Shown: positions 42,712 to 55,785, counted from the first letter of the stretch. The stretch is 64,000 nucleotides of DNA from Odobenus rosmarus divergens (GCF_000321225.1 NW_004450583.1:1911800-1975799), one strand, 5' to 3'. Numbers and translations are program-made. The notes: a model not told the origin generated them from the letters alone.

Positions 42712-45700
42712 AGTCTATCTTTGTAATGGGTTCGTGATTAAATATACAGTAGTTGTTGAAAGTGAATAACTTTGCTTTTTCCCCCTAAGCTGTTCCAGGA
42801 TGCCTTGCTTTTTGGCTTATAATGTTGACAAAGTGAAGTTCCATGTTCTGAGCAAGGCTGTGATTGTAGAACTCAAGAAAGAGCAATTGAGTCCTTACAT
42901 CTCCGTTTGATTAGGAAGCTTAAGTAGATGTTTCTGACCCTTCTCTTTTGGCAGACTTAATGTTGTAGTTGAAGTCAGGCTGTTACCCTCACCTGTTGAG
43001 TACTTGGTTATTGAACTTAAGCAATTTGCTGATTGACAGTGTTTTTGTTTTGTTTTGTCTTTAACTTCATTAGGACTCTAGTCAAGAAATATTTTTTTTA
43101 AGGTCCTTTTTATCTTCAAAGGAAAAACCCCTACCAAATGAGCAGTATTTATTCTTTGAACTAATCTCTGACTTTTTAAAAAATGCAACTCTAGAAAGTG
43201 ATCTGTGTTACTAACAAATAATTTTTGCCTTCTGAACCATCTTTAAGAAAAGTATACTGAACATACCAGGATGCCTGAAACATGAAGAGAATGGAAGGGG
43301 CCATACATGAGGTGACAAAGTACAAGTATAGTACTGGCATTTTTCACCAAAATGCAACAAAAGATGCAGTTCCTATTTTGTTCTGAGGGTTCAGTATGAC
43401 TGTCAGTAAGTGTTTATGAGGGAAAAATGGCTGCATCCATAAAAATAAAATTGGCTTAGTTTTAGTGAGGTAGGTACCTGGAACAACTTTGTGCTATAAT
43501 TGTTAGTTAGACATATGACAGCCCAATTTTATGCCTTTAAATGATGTTACTTAATGAGCAAAATAGTGGAGTGTTTTACCAAATGTTAGATAAAGTTCTT
43601 GTGTCTGTAAGTAGGGAGGTATGCATGCAAAGAATATTTTTTCTATTTCTGAAAAATTTATAACAGTTGCAGGCATAATACAACTTTTGGTTTTTGAAAT
43701 TTGTCATTCTTGGCCATCAGAAGTAAATAGTCTCAGACATATTTGGATATGAAAAAAAGATTTTGTTGTTTTTCATTTTTAAATACAATTGTGTACATAC
43801 ATTCTTTCTATTTAGTCTTAATTTGGCAGTCAGGAAGTGATATAACTTAGTTGCTGTTTACAACACTAGAAATTTAGTACCTTAAGTAATTTGACCTTTG
43901 TGGTAACATTTGTCACTTTACTTTTAATGATTTTGGTTAATAGTTATGACAGTAGAATGCTTATGGAATTGGATTTTGAGCCCCAATTGATTGAGCTTCG
44001 CTACTTGGAATATTAATTGTATAGTTTTTACATTCCATTTTAAAGCAAGGAGTTAGAAAAAGTGCTGGCATATTGAGGTCTAAAATTAGGCCACTTAGCA
44101 GAAACCTGCTCCTAATGTGGGTGAAATATTTTATTTTTGCACTTTGAGTCATATTCCCACCCCTGTATAAGCTACAGAGGAGGCTGAATGGATTGGGCAG
44201 AAGAATTTTATGCAAACAAATTTCAGCCAGTGCTGAATGACCCCAATTTGAGTCTACTCTGAATATTATTTTTTATTTCTCACCTGAGAAATGGCACAAG
44301 GCAATTCAAGTTTTATTATGCTTTTAAATCTCATACTTGAGAATCTTATAAAATCTTAAATTGTTGATTCTAATACATGCTAGGGACAAAAATGTCAACA
44401 TTTCATCTAAGGAAACTGCATAATCATGAAGGGTGAAGGATGTTGCCTATACCACTTAGAGTACTTTGACCCCCGAGGTCAAAGCTGTGTAACTGCCATT
44501 CTTTCCAAGTGACAGAGCAAGACCGTATATTTAGCTAGGGAGGGACAAATGTTGGCTTTTGGAAAAATGTTTGAAAAAAATCTGTAGCAACATTAATTCA
44601 AGAATGTTAGAAAGCTACTTAATGGTAAACTTCCTAACATTAGTCTTATTTCCTTCATGTGGATTCTATTCTAGAACAAAATCGAAAAAAAATTGCAAGT
44701 AACTTTGCAGAGCTGTTGACACTGAGAGTGCCTAACAGCAGACTGCAATGAGGATTGTAAAATAAGTTTTCAGCTTGCATTTATCATATCTGATTTGAGG
44801 AAAAGGTAAGCTAGATTTATAATTTATTGTTGTAACTAATACAAGGCAGTGTTTACATAAATTCATCATCTCCAAGTCTCTTTCTTGGAAAACTTTGACA
44901 CAAAATTCTTTTCCTTTTCTTTTTTTAATATGAAACCTATATTTTAGTTGTTTTTTTGTTTTGTCCAGAAATTTCCAGATTTTGTCTTTGTATTTTTTTT
45001 TCTTGTTAAAGTGTAAACCATTGGAAGGGTGGTATTTATATTCACATTTTGGGTGTGAATGTGCCTAGGTGGAGAAGCTACATACGTGTTTTTTTTATCC
45101 TATCTACAGTTGCAGACTTATGAGAGGCTTATATTCTTAAATACTGAGACCTTAGTATAGAAGGAACCAAGAAGGTTTTTGGTTTGGGGATACAAACTGG
45201 AGGTTATATTGAAAAGTCCTTGATGCATTTCTCTATATTCCTGGGGGCAGTGTAGCCTTTTTTCTTTTTTTCTTTTCTTTGCTTTCTTTTTTTTTAAGTC
45301 TCTGCAGGGCATTGTTACTGAAGTGTAATTGAAGTTCATAGGGAGTAGGAAGTTTTGAAGAAGGCAAGTATGCTGTTAACACTGAATAATTTGGGAGAAA
45401 CCTTTTTTGGCTATTCTGCAGAACTCTCAAATGGCTATCTTCCTTAGTTCTCAGTGGCCAGGATTGCTAGAGTAAAAACACAACTTCCACATGCTGGGTC
45501 TGTTTATTAGTCTTTTGTTTTTTGTGTTTTTTTTTTCATCAGAAAGCAATGAGAGTAGCCTTAGAACCAGTCAGCTAAAGAAATGTGGACTGTTCACTAG
45601 AAAGAATCCATTGACTGAAGACCTGCTGGTTCTGTAACTCTGACACTGCAAGTGGTGTTCTTTCTTACCCTGTACCTGCCGAAGTATTGTTACTTAGAAT

Positions 45701-47085
45701 TCCAAAAATCTTATAATTTGTAAACAGAGAACAGAGAAGCCAAATCCTCTTATAGCTGATATGAAACAGTCTGTTTTAGAGACATCTGTTTGAAAAGTGT
45801 TATTTATATATTCAAAATCATATTCATAACACTAACCTGCTTTGAGTGTATTCAGCAAAAGGCAATTTCATCATGAGTTTTTTTATAGTAAACATTTTCT
45901 AAAGATTCTTGTTCCAAAATGCTTGAGAACGTTAACCATATTCTTGTTTTAAACTCTGTGATCTAATAAATTTAACTCTGATAGTCTTTTTGTAGACTTA
46001 AGTTATCCTTTACTAAGAGTAATTACAGTAAGAGTCATGTGTCAGTTCTTTAAGGTATTCAGGCATTTGAGACAAGAAAGTTCTCCTTTAGAATAGTCCA
46101 ATAGCTTTCTTAAACAGTATCGGTTTCTTTTAGATAGTTTCAAAGCCAACAAAGCATGTCAGTTTTAATGCCATCTTCACTTGGCAGTTAACGATGGTTT
46201 GCATTTGTAAAAAGTGTAGCCTGAATTACCTGTATACCTCTATAGAGACTTGTTAGTAACATCAAAAGTCAGACTGCTTCAGGTCACCAGTGAGAAAGGA
46301 AAGAGGCTGAGGGTTTTTCCCTCTTTGTGTTTGAGTGTCTCTGAATGACTGAAATTACTATGAAAGTAGGTTTTGGTCTCCCCTCTCACCTACCCCTCAC
46401 ACCCAGTGAAGGCCACCAATTTCCAGTAACTAAAATGTGGCCTATTACTATACATCAAGTTCAATAAAAATATATATGAAATCTGTAAACCATAGTTCAG
46501 CTACCAGTAAAGTTGGTTTTAGAATATGTTCTACCCTAAATTAGCCAAAAGACATTTTATTCAGTGTATTCCATGTTTAAGCATAAGTAAGGTTTGTGCC
46601 TGATAGGAAGGGAGAGGGAATACTATGATAATTTCATTATTTCAGGTCTGTTTCAATATGAACTACTGGGTTGTCTGAATGGTAGCCAGGCCATATTATT
46701 AATGTCATCTTAAAAATGCTTCATTTTAATAATTTTTTATTCAGAAATCTATGGATTGTTAGGACAATTTAAGTATTTCTGATATGGAACAAAGGAAGTG
46801 GAAACTGGTACTTAGTGGGGGAAGCAAAATTAGCTTGGACTAAAGTGGGCGTGTTTTGTTTTAAGAACTCTACCTAAATGTAACTCTGTCCACAGAGAAA
46901 CTAGTATTACTTGAAGATGTGAACGTTTCTATGGTAGCCATACCTTGAAGCACAGTGTTGTATATAAGTAAATATCTTGATTCTAAATTAAATCCAGATT
47001 TAACTAATATATTATTTTATATCTTTGTTGTATTAAAATGTTCAAAAATACTAAAAATAAAACATTTGAAAGTTGAATTGCAGTC
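42712..47085 (+). other. SAMD8: SAMD8 3' UTR (inferred)
   Basis: Follows the stop codon directly, holds no Can-SINE, and is AT-rich throughout. AATAAA occurs at 43444, 45965, 46463 and 47056; the last, followed by T/G-rich DNA, is the preferred main site. Shorter 3' UTRs from the earlier signals are possible. The end point is inference. Confidence 0.55.
47056..47061 (+). terminator. SAMD8: Polyadenylation signal AATAAA, likely SAMD8 distal site
   Basis: AATAAA in CTAAAAATAAAACATTTG, with TCTCTTATTTGAATGTCTTTG downstream as a weak T/G-rich element. The intact text before it ends a SINE-free block. Confidence 0.5.
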
Positions 47086-48138
47086 TCTTATTTGAATGTC
47101 TTTGCATTACTAATGCAGCTCATCTATTTTTTATACAGTAAATTTTTCTTTTTGCAAATGATTGGGCCCAGCAACTTTAAATTTTAATATAGTACCTAGT
47201 TCCTGGCATTTACTAATTCTTAGTTGTCTATTAGATAAGCCATTTGCCCTTTCTCCTTTCTTTGTGTAAACTAGGAAAGAAAAGTAATCTTCCTGAGGGC
47301 ATTAGAATAACTGCGGATTAAGATGAGAGGGAGGGAAAAGAAGTAAATAGCTAATTATTCCTGGACACATTAAAGCTTTTGTTTGGTTGGTTGGTTTTGA
47401 TTTAATTGTAGGTTATATGGGGAGATGCCTTCATCCTGTCAGGTCAGCTTTGGAAATAATGAACATGGAAAGAAGGGAAAAGAGCTGTTCAGGGTAGCTC
47501 AGTAGCCCAGAACCGTGGAGTAAACACTAAGAAACACTAAGCATTGTCATAGGACCATATGGACTTAATCCATGACTGAACTTATTTTCGTGACCACTAC
47601 TAATTGCAGCCTCTCTGGCCCCAGATAGTCTCTCTCGGGATGCCCAGGACAGACCTAGAGGCTACTTGGTGGAATAGAAAATGCACTGATTTAGACTCTG
47701 AAGGCCTGGGTATGAGTTGCATCTCTGCCTCTGATTAAATTAGGTCTTTTCTTCCAGCTCCACTTAACTTTATGTGTAAGGAGGGGAGAAAAAAAATGCC
47801 TTTCTCATAGGTTGTATTAAAGGCCAGATATGAAAGTACTCTACCCTTGCTGGCGTAGTAGCTGGTACATAATGCTGAAATATTTGTTGAATTTAGGTCA
47901 ATAAAACAGGGCCTATGCCCCCAGGAAATTAATAATCTAGCTGGGAAGTTGACATGAAAAGGTAGCCAACAACATTCATTGGTGGAATAAACCCATAGTT
48001 TTAAAACTGCCTGGTTGAACATCTTCAGGGATAGGGGAAAGGCAGGTGGGGAGTTTGTACCATTTTCATGCAGAGTTGGCGTTTTACATATTTGATTTTC
48101 CTTGTAGGCTTTCTCTTTGAAAAAAGAGTTGAGGATAG
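47086..48138. other. Intergenic DNA after SAMD8
   Basis: A MIR-like remnant may lie at 47660-47760 (GAAAATGCACTGATTTAGACTC, GGCCTGGGTATGAG). Nothing else was recognised. Confidence 0.35.
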
Positions 48139-48333
48139 GGTGCCTGGGTGCCTCAATTGGTTAAGTGACTGCCTTTGGCTCAGGTCATGATCCTGGAATC
48201 CTGGGAGGAGTCCCACATTGGGCTCCTGGCTCAGCGGGGAGCTGGCTTCTCCCTCTGGCCCTTTCCTTTCATGCTGTTTCTCTCTCTCTCTCTCTCTCTC
48301 AAATAAATAAAGAAATAAAATCTTTAAAAAAAA
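48139..48333 (+). repeat. Can-SINE, full length
   Basis: GGGTGCCTGGGTGCCTCAATTGG head to AAATAAATAAAGAAATAAAATC tail. Flanks AAAGAGTTGAGGATAGG and AAAAGTTGAGGGTAGG. Confidence 0.92.
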
Positions 48334-48620
48334 AGTTGAGGGTAGGGGAAGGAAATGTTTGGAAACAGCTGAGTAAATAGATAATTTTACTGTCTTTGTT
48401 TAATGTTAGCTTGGGAGAGGAAGGGCTTAGTAGGGACTGAGGGTCCAAGCAGAATTTACTAAGCATGTAAAACTTGAACTGAGCCTTCCCTGAAGGAAAA
48501 ATTGATAAGAACATGATGAAAGGTTTGACTTACTGTCATGCAAAAAATTAGATTTATGTATGTATTACATAAATATTACATAATATGTATGAGAGAATTG
48601 TTGACAGGATATGTGTTTTT

Positions 48621-49026
48621 ATTTATTTTTTTAAGATTTACTTATTGGGGTGCCAACAATTGATTGGGCCTCTGCCTTTGGCTCAGGTCATGATCCCAGG
48701 GCGGGTTCCCTGCCTAGTGGGGAGCCTGCTCCTCCCTCTCTCTCTGCAGCTCCCCCTGCTTATGTTTTCTCTCTCTCTCTGTCAAATAAATAAATAAAAT
48801 CTTTAAAAAAAAAACTTATGTGTTCTTAAAAAATAAAGATTTACTTATTTATTATTTGAGAGAGAGAAAGAGCAAGCTGGGGTGGGGGAGGAGCAGAGGA
48901 AGAGGGAGGGAAGGAATCTCAAGCAGACTCCCTGCTGAATGCAGAGCTCGATCTCACAACCCTGAAATCATGACCTGAGCCAAAATCAAGAGTCAGATGC
49001 TTAACTGACTGGGCCATCCAGGCGCC
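48621..49026 (-). repeat. Can-SINE, antisense, split by an opposite-strand SINE
   Basis: Left start 48621-48646 (TTTTTTTAAGATTTACTTATT); right part 48836-49026, ending GGGCCATCCAGGCGCCC. Outer flanks TGACAGGATATGTGTTTTTA and TGACAGGGTATGTGTTTTTA form the duplication. Confidence 0.9.
48647..48817 (+). repeat. Can-SINE nested in an opposite-strand SINE
   Basis: GGGGTGCCAACAATTGATTGGG head (altered) to AAATAAATAAATAAAATC and an A tail. The sequence before it is repeated after it over about 32-36 bp, longer than a usual SINE target duplication. Confidence 0.9.
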
Positions 49027-49177
49027 CTGACAGGGTATGTGTTTTTAATAAAACAGAGGAGTTAGTAAAGGGCACAAGTGTAAGTCAAAAAGAGAAAGGT
49101 AAGATGATGGAAAGTACCAGATCAAACTGGAGATGAAGGAAAGGCTTACAGACCCTAAGATAGTAGGTCCGGGAACC

Positions 49178-49294
49178 AGGTTCCCACAGTCTGCTTCTCC
49201 CTCTCTATCTGCCCCTCCTCCTGCTTGTGCTCTCTCGTGCTCTTGCTCTCTTGCTCTCTCTGACAAATAAATAAATAAAATCTTTTTAAAAAAT
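49178..49294 (+). repeat. Can-SINE 3' half
   Basis: Lacks the tRNA-like head. Begins near CAGTCTGCTTCTCCCTCTC and ends AAATAAATAAATAAAATC. Confidence 0.87.
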
Positions 49295-49381
49295 AAAATA
49301 GAATAAAACCACCACGAGCTGTTCATATTCCAACCTTAAGAGTCTTGGATCCCACTAAACACATGTACCTAATGGTTTTTC

Positions 49382-49573
49382 TTTTTCTTTTTTTTCTTTA
49401 AGATTTTATTTATTTATTTGAGAGAGAGCACAAGCAGGGGGAGCAGCAGAGGGAGAGGGAGAAGCAGGCTCCCTGCCAGAGCAGGGAGCCAGACTCGGGG
49501 CTCCATCCCAGGATCCCAGGATCATGACCTGAGCCAAAGGCAGATGCCCAACCGACTGACCACCCAGGCGCCC
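49382..49573 (-). repeat. Can-SINE, full length, antisense
   Basis: AAGATTTTATTTATTTATTTG to CTGACCACCCAGGCGCCC. Perfect 14-bp flanks CCTAATGGTTTTTC at 49368-49381 and 49574-49587. Confidence 0.94.
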
Positions 49574-49826
49574 CCTAATGGTTTTTCAGTACAGATTAGT
49601 CAGCAGCCTTCATCAATAAGATGTCAGTGTACCTGAAATTTGACCCTGTTTTTCCACAAAGACTGATTTTGTAGGCTGGAGAGCAGTTGGCAGTAGTGAT
49701 GTGATTTGAGGGACTCCAACATGGTGGAAATCACACCTGCAGAAATTTGATAAGCCTAACTGTCCAGGCAAGATTCTGAATTTTCACTATTGATCACAGG
49801 GGTATCTGTGATTCTTACTATCTTTT

Positions 49827-50022
49827 TTTTTTTTTAAGATTTATTTACTTATTTGAGAGACAGCGCGTGTGCAAGCAGCGGGAGGGAGGGGCCAAGGGAG
49901 GGAAGCCGACTCCATGCTGAGCCAAGAGCCCGATGTGGGTCTCAGTCTCAGCACCCTGAGATCATGACCTGAGCCGAAACCAAGAGTTGAATGCTCAACC
50001 AACTGAGCCATCCAGGCACCCA
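49827..50022 (-). repeat. Can-SINE, antisense, older variant
   Basis: Poly(T), AAGATTTATTTACTTATTTG to GAGCCATCCAGGCACCC. Flanks TGATTCTTACTATCTTTT and TGATTCTTAGTATCTTTT differ at one base. Confidence 0.93.
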
Positions 50023-50041
50023 TGATTCTTAGTATCTTTTT

Positions 50042-51520
50042 AAAAAGTTATTAGTAGTAAGTAATTAATGAACATAGTAACAAATTATATAAACTAAAAA
50101 CTTTTCTTCCTGCCCCTGTGCCCCAGCCTTTAGTTCTCCTTCCAAGAGGCAATCATTTTTTTTTTTAAAGATTTTATTTATTTATTTGACAGAGACACAG
50201 CGAGAGAGGGAACACAAGCAGGGGGAGAGAAAGAGGGAGAAGCAGGCTTCCCGCTGAGCAGGGAGCCTGATGCGGGGCTCGATCCCAGGACCCTGGGATC
50301 ATGACCTGAGCCGAAGGCAGACGCTTAACGACTGAGCCACCCAGGTGCCCCGAGGCAATCATTTTTAACTAGATGTTTTCCCAGAGGCATTCCATGCATA
50401 TTCAAACAAACAAATATATATTTTTCTATTTATGCTTATATTATTTAAACAAATTGTAGCATATATACATATATGCACATATATACATGGTTTTGCACCT
50501 TATTTATTCCACTTAACATATGCCCATGCCTTCCCCTCCAAGGACACAGCTTAGTTGAATAAGTTAGATTTACTGTTCATTGAAATGAGGGAGAATGTAC
50601 ACCATGGTAAATTATAGGGCATCTCTGCTGGAGGGTGTTGGGAAGGGACTTACAGGATTTGGGTTTGGATTAGGTGGTTTGGGAGGAAAGGTTTAAGGAA
50701 GCATGGATTTGCTTTGGGTTGAATGCTTTCAGGATGCTGGGGCAATTCTGGGTATCCTAATCTTAAGGCAAGAGGAATGAATCGACACTAATGTTATAAT
50801 TGGTAAAGAAACAAAAATCACTCATATTAGGGTAGAGGGATATTTGGTTATTTCTGTGATTTCAATAATGTTCATGTTTTTATCTGTGTGCAGACATGAT
50901 TATTGATAGCCTTGTTTTTATCTTGATCTATCATGGTCACAGGTCTCCTTGTCATATGTTGGTATTCTATGAAATTTTTTATGTTCAACAAGAAAACAGT
51001 AGTCCTAGCTGTGGGTGCCAGGCCAGCTTCTAGCAACGTCCAAGTTCTAGCTGATGATACCAGGCCAGCTCCCCAATGTCAAGAACTGCTTTTCTCTTTC
51101 CCGCCCGATACATTAGTGTTCTTTCCATATAAGTACATAAAGAATGCCATTTGCTTCATTCTTGTTAATGGCAATATGATACTCCATTGTATAGATGTCA
51201 TTCATAATTTATTACTCATTCCCTGAAGTGACTTTTAGATTGTTTCCTATTCAAACACTGCTACAATAAATATTACTTTGCATGTGTGCAAGTTCATCTG
51301 TAGAATAAATTGCTAAAAGTGAAGTTGTTGTGTCCAAGCGTTTGTGCATTTTAAATTTTGTTAGATATTGTCAGATTGACCTTAATAGAAGTTGTACCAA
51401 TTTATTCTTCCACTAGCAATGTATGAGTTTGCCAGTAAATCCACACCATTGCCAAAATAATGTATTACTGAACTTTATCATTTTTGCCAATCTGAAAGGT
51501 TTAAAAATGATATCTTAATT
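50042..51520 (-). mobile_element. Old L1 3' fragment, antisense, split by a SINE
   Basis: CCAAGAGGCAATCATTTTTAAC, GGCATTCCATGCATATTC, TTTTGCACCTTATTTATTCC, GATACTCCATTGTATAG and AGTTGTACCAATTTATTCTTCC are antisense L1M text. The middle (50560-51060) is less clear. Confidence 0.65.
50161..50351 (-). repeat. Can-SINE, full length, young type, antisense
   Basis: AAAGATTTTATTTATTTATTTG to GAGCCACCCAGGTGCCCC. Perfect 15-bp flanks GAGGCAATCATTTTT at 50146-50160 and 50352-50366. Inserted into old L1. Confidence 0.95.
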
Positions 51521-52640
51521 CCCTTTCTACATAAGTAAGCTGCAGAAGTATTTTTAAATAGTAATATAGTAAGGGAACATGACAGCTTTATTGGGATGCA
51601 TATCTTTCTGGAGGACTAACTGCATTGCAGACTGTGTCATATATTTTGTTAAAAGCCCATATGACTATAAAATATTGACTGGGAAAAGGAAGATGATCTA
51701 ACAGATTGAGAAGGGTTTCTCCCATTTTATTATAGCATAGTCTTTACCTTGTCCATCTCTTGCCATTGCAGGGGGCAGGGGGTTGATAATTGTTTTCCCA
51801 AGCACCCGAAGGAAGCTAAGTCCTGTCTGGTCTAAAGGAGAATCTGGAGGACTCAGTTGCTTTCCATTTTAAAGTTCTATAAAAGGTAAATGTTAATACC
51901 TGCCTGCCACCAGCAGCTAATATTTACTCTGCCATGACCTATGAGACATTCCAGGGATCTGAATTTACCCTGTCCGTTATAGGGTTCCATTATAGGGCTC
52001 CATTTTAGATATGTAGGACCTGAAGTATGGAAAATGTTTTGAAAGAATATTTATCAAGCATTTATTGAGCACCTACCACATGCCAGGCACTATTTAAGCA
52101 CTGGTGCTTCAGTGGTAAATGAAAGTCCTTGCCCTGAGGAAGCTTACTTTCTAGACAATAACATATGAGAAAGAAGCATCCCTGACAAGTGTCAACTAGT
52201 AACTGGCAGTGGTGTTCCCTTACTTAACATGGACAGTGTTCTAGAATATCACATCAGATGAGGGCTCTGCATGATTGTGATGGACCATCTTCACTCATAA
52301 ACGGGCCTGGATAAACATATGCAACACAAAAATAACCAGATACCCCTCTCCCTATTAATATGAGTAACTAAGATACTGAATTGTCCCAGTTTTCTAAAAA
52401 CACTCAATCCAGAATAGCATCCCACCTCCTTGTTTCCTTAAACCATCCGCAGCATCTCCTAACCCAAGCCCAAATCTTGCGCAAGCCCCTCCTAACACCC
52501 TCTTACTGAGTTTTCCTATTCTTTTCAATAGTGTTTTGTCTCTCTTGCTATGTGAATTTTAAAAAACTTTGACTAATGTGTGCCCCCCCGCCCCATGATC
52601 TTTGCTTGGTGGGAATTGACTCTTGATAGTCAAAATGGAT
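51521..52640. other. Intergenic DNA with an L2-like fragment
   Basis: At 52050-52170 the text GAGCACCTACCACATGCCAGGCAC and CCTTGCCCTGAGGAAGCTTAC is typical of an old L2/MIR3-type element. The remainder is unassigned. Confidence 0.45.
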
Positions 52641-52666
52641 ACACACACACACACACACACACACAG
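52640..52666. repeat. (CA)n microsatellite
   Basis: About 13 uninterrupted CA/AC units. Confidence 0.95.
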
Positions 52667-52719
52667 TAGAAAACAGATAAAAGGATAGAGAGTGGTAGGG
52701 GGCATTTGCTATCTGACAG

Positions 52720-53030
52720 CACTGAAAGGCCTTCTGCAGAGGTGACATTTGAGTAGAGGCCTGAATGAAATGGGGGAGGAACCACGTGGATATCTAGGGG
52801 TTGAGGGAAAAGGGAGTGTATTGACCTCTAGAATAGGCTTGGCATGTTCTCCAAACAATTAAGAGGCCGACTTAGCTTAAGAGTGAGCAAGGGAAAGAAT
52901 GATTGGAAGTGAACTTAGAAAGAAGTGGCCAGTGCTCTAATCATGCAAGCCTCAAAGGTCCTGGTGAAGACTAGATAGATTTTGCTTCAAGTCACAGGAA
53001 GCCATTGAGAGATTTTGGGTTTGGAGTGAC
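52720..53030 (+). repeat. Old mammalian repeat, same class as 26310-26990
   Basis: GTGACATTTGAGTAGAGGCC, TGAATGAAATGGGGGAGG, CGTGGATATCTAGGGG and GGAAGCCATTGAGAGATTTTG follow the same order. Family not assigned. Confidence 0.5.
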
Positions 53031-53759
53031 TCGCATCTCCATTGTAGCCAGAGCGACACTGCCCTTAGGCTAAGGCAGAGAAGACCTCCTATGTGGGTGA
53101 CTTGCCTGGCCTTGGAGACAGTTGTCTCTGAAAATTTCATCAAACTCTTCCGGGTCCTTTATTAGAAGTCTAGAAGAAGGAAGGATGCACAAGGAAATGA
53201 AAGCCACAGCAGAACCAAAGGAAAATGCACCATGATCTCAGAAATTCTATGGTAGAATGAGGCATCAGTGGATGCAATAGGAAACAGGATTTTTCTTAAC
53301 ATTCCTTCACTTGAATAAAAAATTCACAGGCTAGCAAATTAGTTATGTGAGCCTTGTTTTTGGTTCAGAGGTTGGCCTTTGCAGATGGGTACCAGCAGAG
53401 GGTGCTATAAACCTCAGCAGCCTGGATGCCTTTGGTCTCAGGCACAGAATTAAGTATGGAAGTTGCTGTTTTGAACATAGTGGGTGCATCAGAATCACCT
53501 GGCTTTCCCTCCCCCCTTGCTCTGTTTCTAACAGGTTCCCAGGTTAGATGCAGAAGATGTTAGATGCTGATGCTCCCAGTCAGTTTGTTTCTCTTTCTGG
53601 AGGTGATAGGAATCCCCTGAAGAGCCTTTCAACAGTCTGCGGCCCCTTCCCCTAAGGGCATTTCAGAATGGGCTGGAGTGAGAATACAAGTGTTCCTGCA
53701 TTAGTTCCTTCCTCCCTCCTCTTAGACAGTTGTAAAAGTGTCCACTGAAGTTCTATACA

Positions 53760-53995
53760 AATAGTTACCGTAAGCCTCACGCTTAGCTTTTTTGTTCTCT
53801 CATTCCATCTTTTAATTTTGGTTTCCAATTGTACATTAACAAGTGTACAGAAATACAATTGACTTTTGGATGTTGGCCTTTTATCCTGTGACACTGCCAA
53901 ACTCATGTACTGTATTAGTTATAGAAGTTCTTTTGTAGATTTCTTAGGATTTTGCATATAGTCATAGACAATCTTGTCCATCAATGAAGAGTGAC
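53760..53995 (-). mobile_element. Old L1 ORF2 fragment, antisense
   Basis: GTGTACAGAAATACAATTGAC, TTTTATCCTGTGACACTGCC and TTCTTAGGATTTTGCATATAG correspond to antisense L1 ORF2 text. Confidence 0.7.
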
Positions 53996-55138
53996 CATTT
54001 AATCCTTCCCCCATTCCAACTTGAATTCTTGTTTCTCTGGTGGCCAGAACTAGATCTGCTGACCCCATTCTGTCATGATATTCAGGAGCAGTCAACACAC
54101 CAAGTCACAAAGCAATTGACAGTATTCTGAATTCTAAGTGACCACTGAGGACACTTAGGGGAAAGATATCTGAAATCATGATGAGAGTGTTGGCCCTGAG
54201 ATGAAAGAGGCCTAGCCTTGAAATAGTTCTCATTGGCCAGAGCTAGAGAGTAGAATCCTACCTTCCTACAGGGGGGAGGTTAGGCTCTAGCCAGGAGTGG
54301 GAAGAGTCTAGCCTTTAGCACAATCCTGCCACTCTGAGCCAGGAGTTCCTGTGTGGGTCAGGTACCTGAGTTGTAGCATCCAAGGGGACTCTTGGATTAA
54401 GCCTTGGGGTGGACCAGGGCTTGGCAGAGATGAAAGTAGACCTCAGCCCTTTTGATAGGTCATGGGAATTGGTAACTGCATTCTCATGGAGGGCTCCAAA
54501 AGGAGAGCAATAGATTGGGCTTCTAATCTAGGCAGCAGGCTAGAGAAGTTTGCCCTTTCTTGGGTAATAGTTGAGTGGAGATAAATGACATCTGGGAGCA
54601 ATGTAATTCATTTGTGTTCTCCCTGCACACTGCCTGGTGCCTTCATACATTGGCACTGGGAGCATGACCTTCCTTGGCCCTCCCTTTGTCAAACTCCTTT
54701 TCCTGGGGACTAGCTTCTAGGGTCCGTTCACTAAGCAGCTCCCATTTTCACAGCTTCATCCTTCCTTTGCTTCAAAACTTAAAGATAGCCATTGTCTTCT
54801 CAAGAAAAATAGCATGTCTAAAATGCATTATGTTTTCATTTCCCTAGCTGTAGTGTAGCATGTTTTTGGAATAGATTCAAAATTGGTACTGCCTTTGGCC
54901 TCCCACTCTGGGCTTCACCCCGCCCCCCATATAATCCTTCCTGTTAGGAAAACCATTTCAAATAGAAATGGCTGATAACCTCAACTGTTACACTGTAATA
55001 GGGCTTGATTTACAGGGGGGAAAGCCTGGCTTCTGTCTCCTACACGTGATGGCATGGTACTGTGCCTCAGTTCGTGCAAGTCGCCAAATCACTGCCTCAG
55101 TTTCCTTATTTGGTGTGATGGAATGATAATATTTGGAA
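53996..55138. other. Intergenic DNA, nothing recognised
   Basis: No SINE, no credible reading frame and no repeat family I can name. Confidence 0.35.
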
Positions 55139-55365
55139 AGCAGTATAGTATAGTGGTTTAAGGGCATAAACTGTGAAGCCAGGTGCCTAGACTTAAATCT
55201 TGACCCCTCTACTTAATAGCTGTGTAACCTTGGGAAGTTACATAGCCTTTTTGTGTTTCAGTTTTGAGTTGCTAATAGTACTTAAGTTCATAGAGTTATT
55301 ATGAGGATTAATGAGTTAGTACATGGAAAGGATATAAAATAGTACCTGGAACATCATAAGTATAA
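55139..55365 (+). repeat. MIR SINE
   Basis: CAGTATAGTATAGTGGTTTAAGG, GTGAAGCCAGGTGCC, TAATAGCTGTGTAACCTTGGG, ATTATGAGGATTAATGAG and AGTACCTGGAACATC: near-complete MIR order. Confidence 0.8.
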
Positions 55366-55369
55366 GACT

Positions 55370-55785
55370 CACACTCTTTTGTAATATGACTTTACCGCTC
55401 CCTCCATCAAGAGACAAAGTCTATTTCCCCACCCCTTTACAGGAGTGTCTTTGTGACTAATAAAATGTGGTGAAGTGCTGACCTGTGACTCATTAGGCTA
55501 CCATTTTCACCCTCTTGGGATGCTGGCCTGAAATTGCTGTACCATAAAGGAACCTGGAATGAAAAATCTTGTCAGGAGAGAGAGGCCCAGCAGATCATAC
55601 TGTCCCAGCTGAGCCCAGCCTCTAGCTGACCCATCAGCTGAGACAGCTGCCTGAGTAAGCCCAGTAGAGATCAGGAGAACTGTCCAGTCGATGTGCAGAA
55701 TCATAGACATAAATTATTATTATTTTAAACCACTAAGTTCTGGTGTATTTGTTAGGTTGCAATAGATAACTGGTATACCTAACAT
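55370..55785 (+). mobile_element. LTR fragment, MaLR/MLT1-like
   Basis: ATGTGGTGAAGTGCTGACC, CAGCTGACCCATC-like text and the end motif TTTAAACCACTAAGTTCTGG then GCAATAGATAACTGG are typical of old MaLR-type LTRs. Confidence 0.6.
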
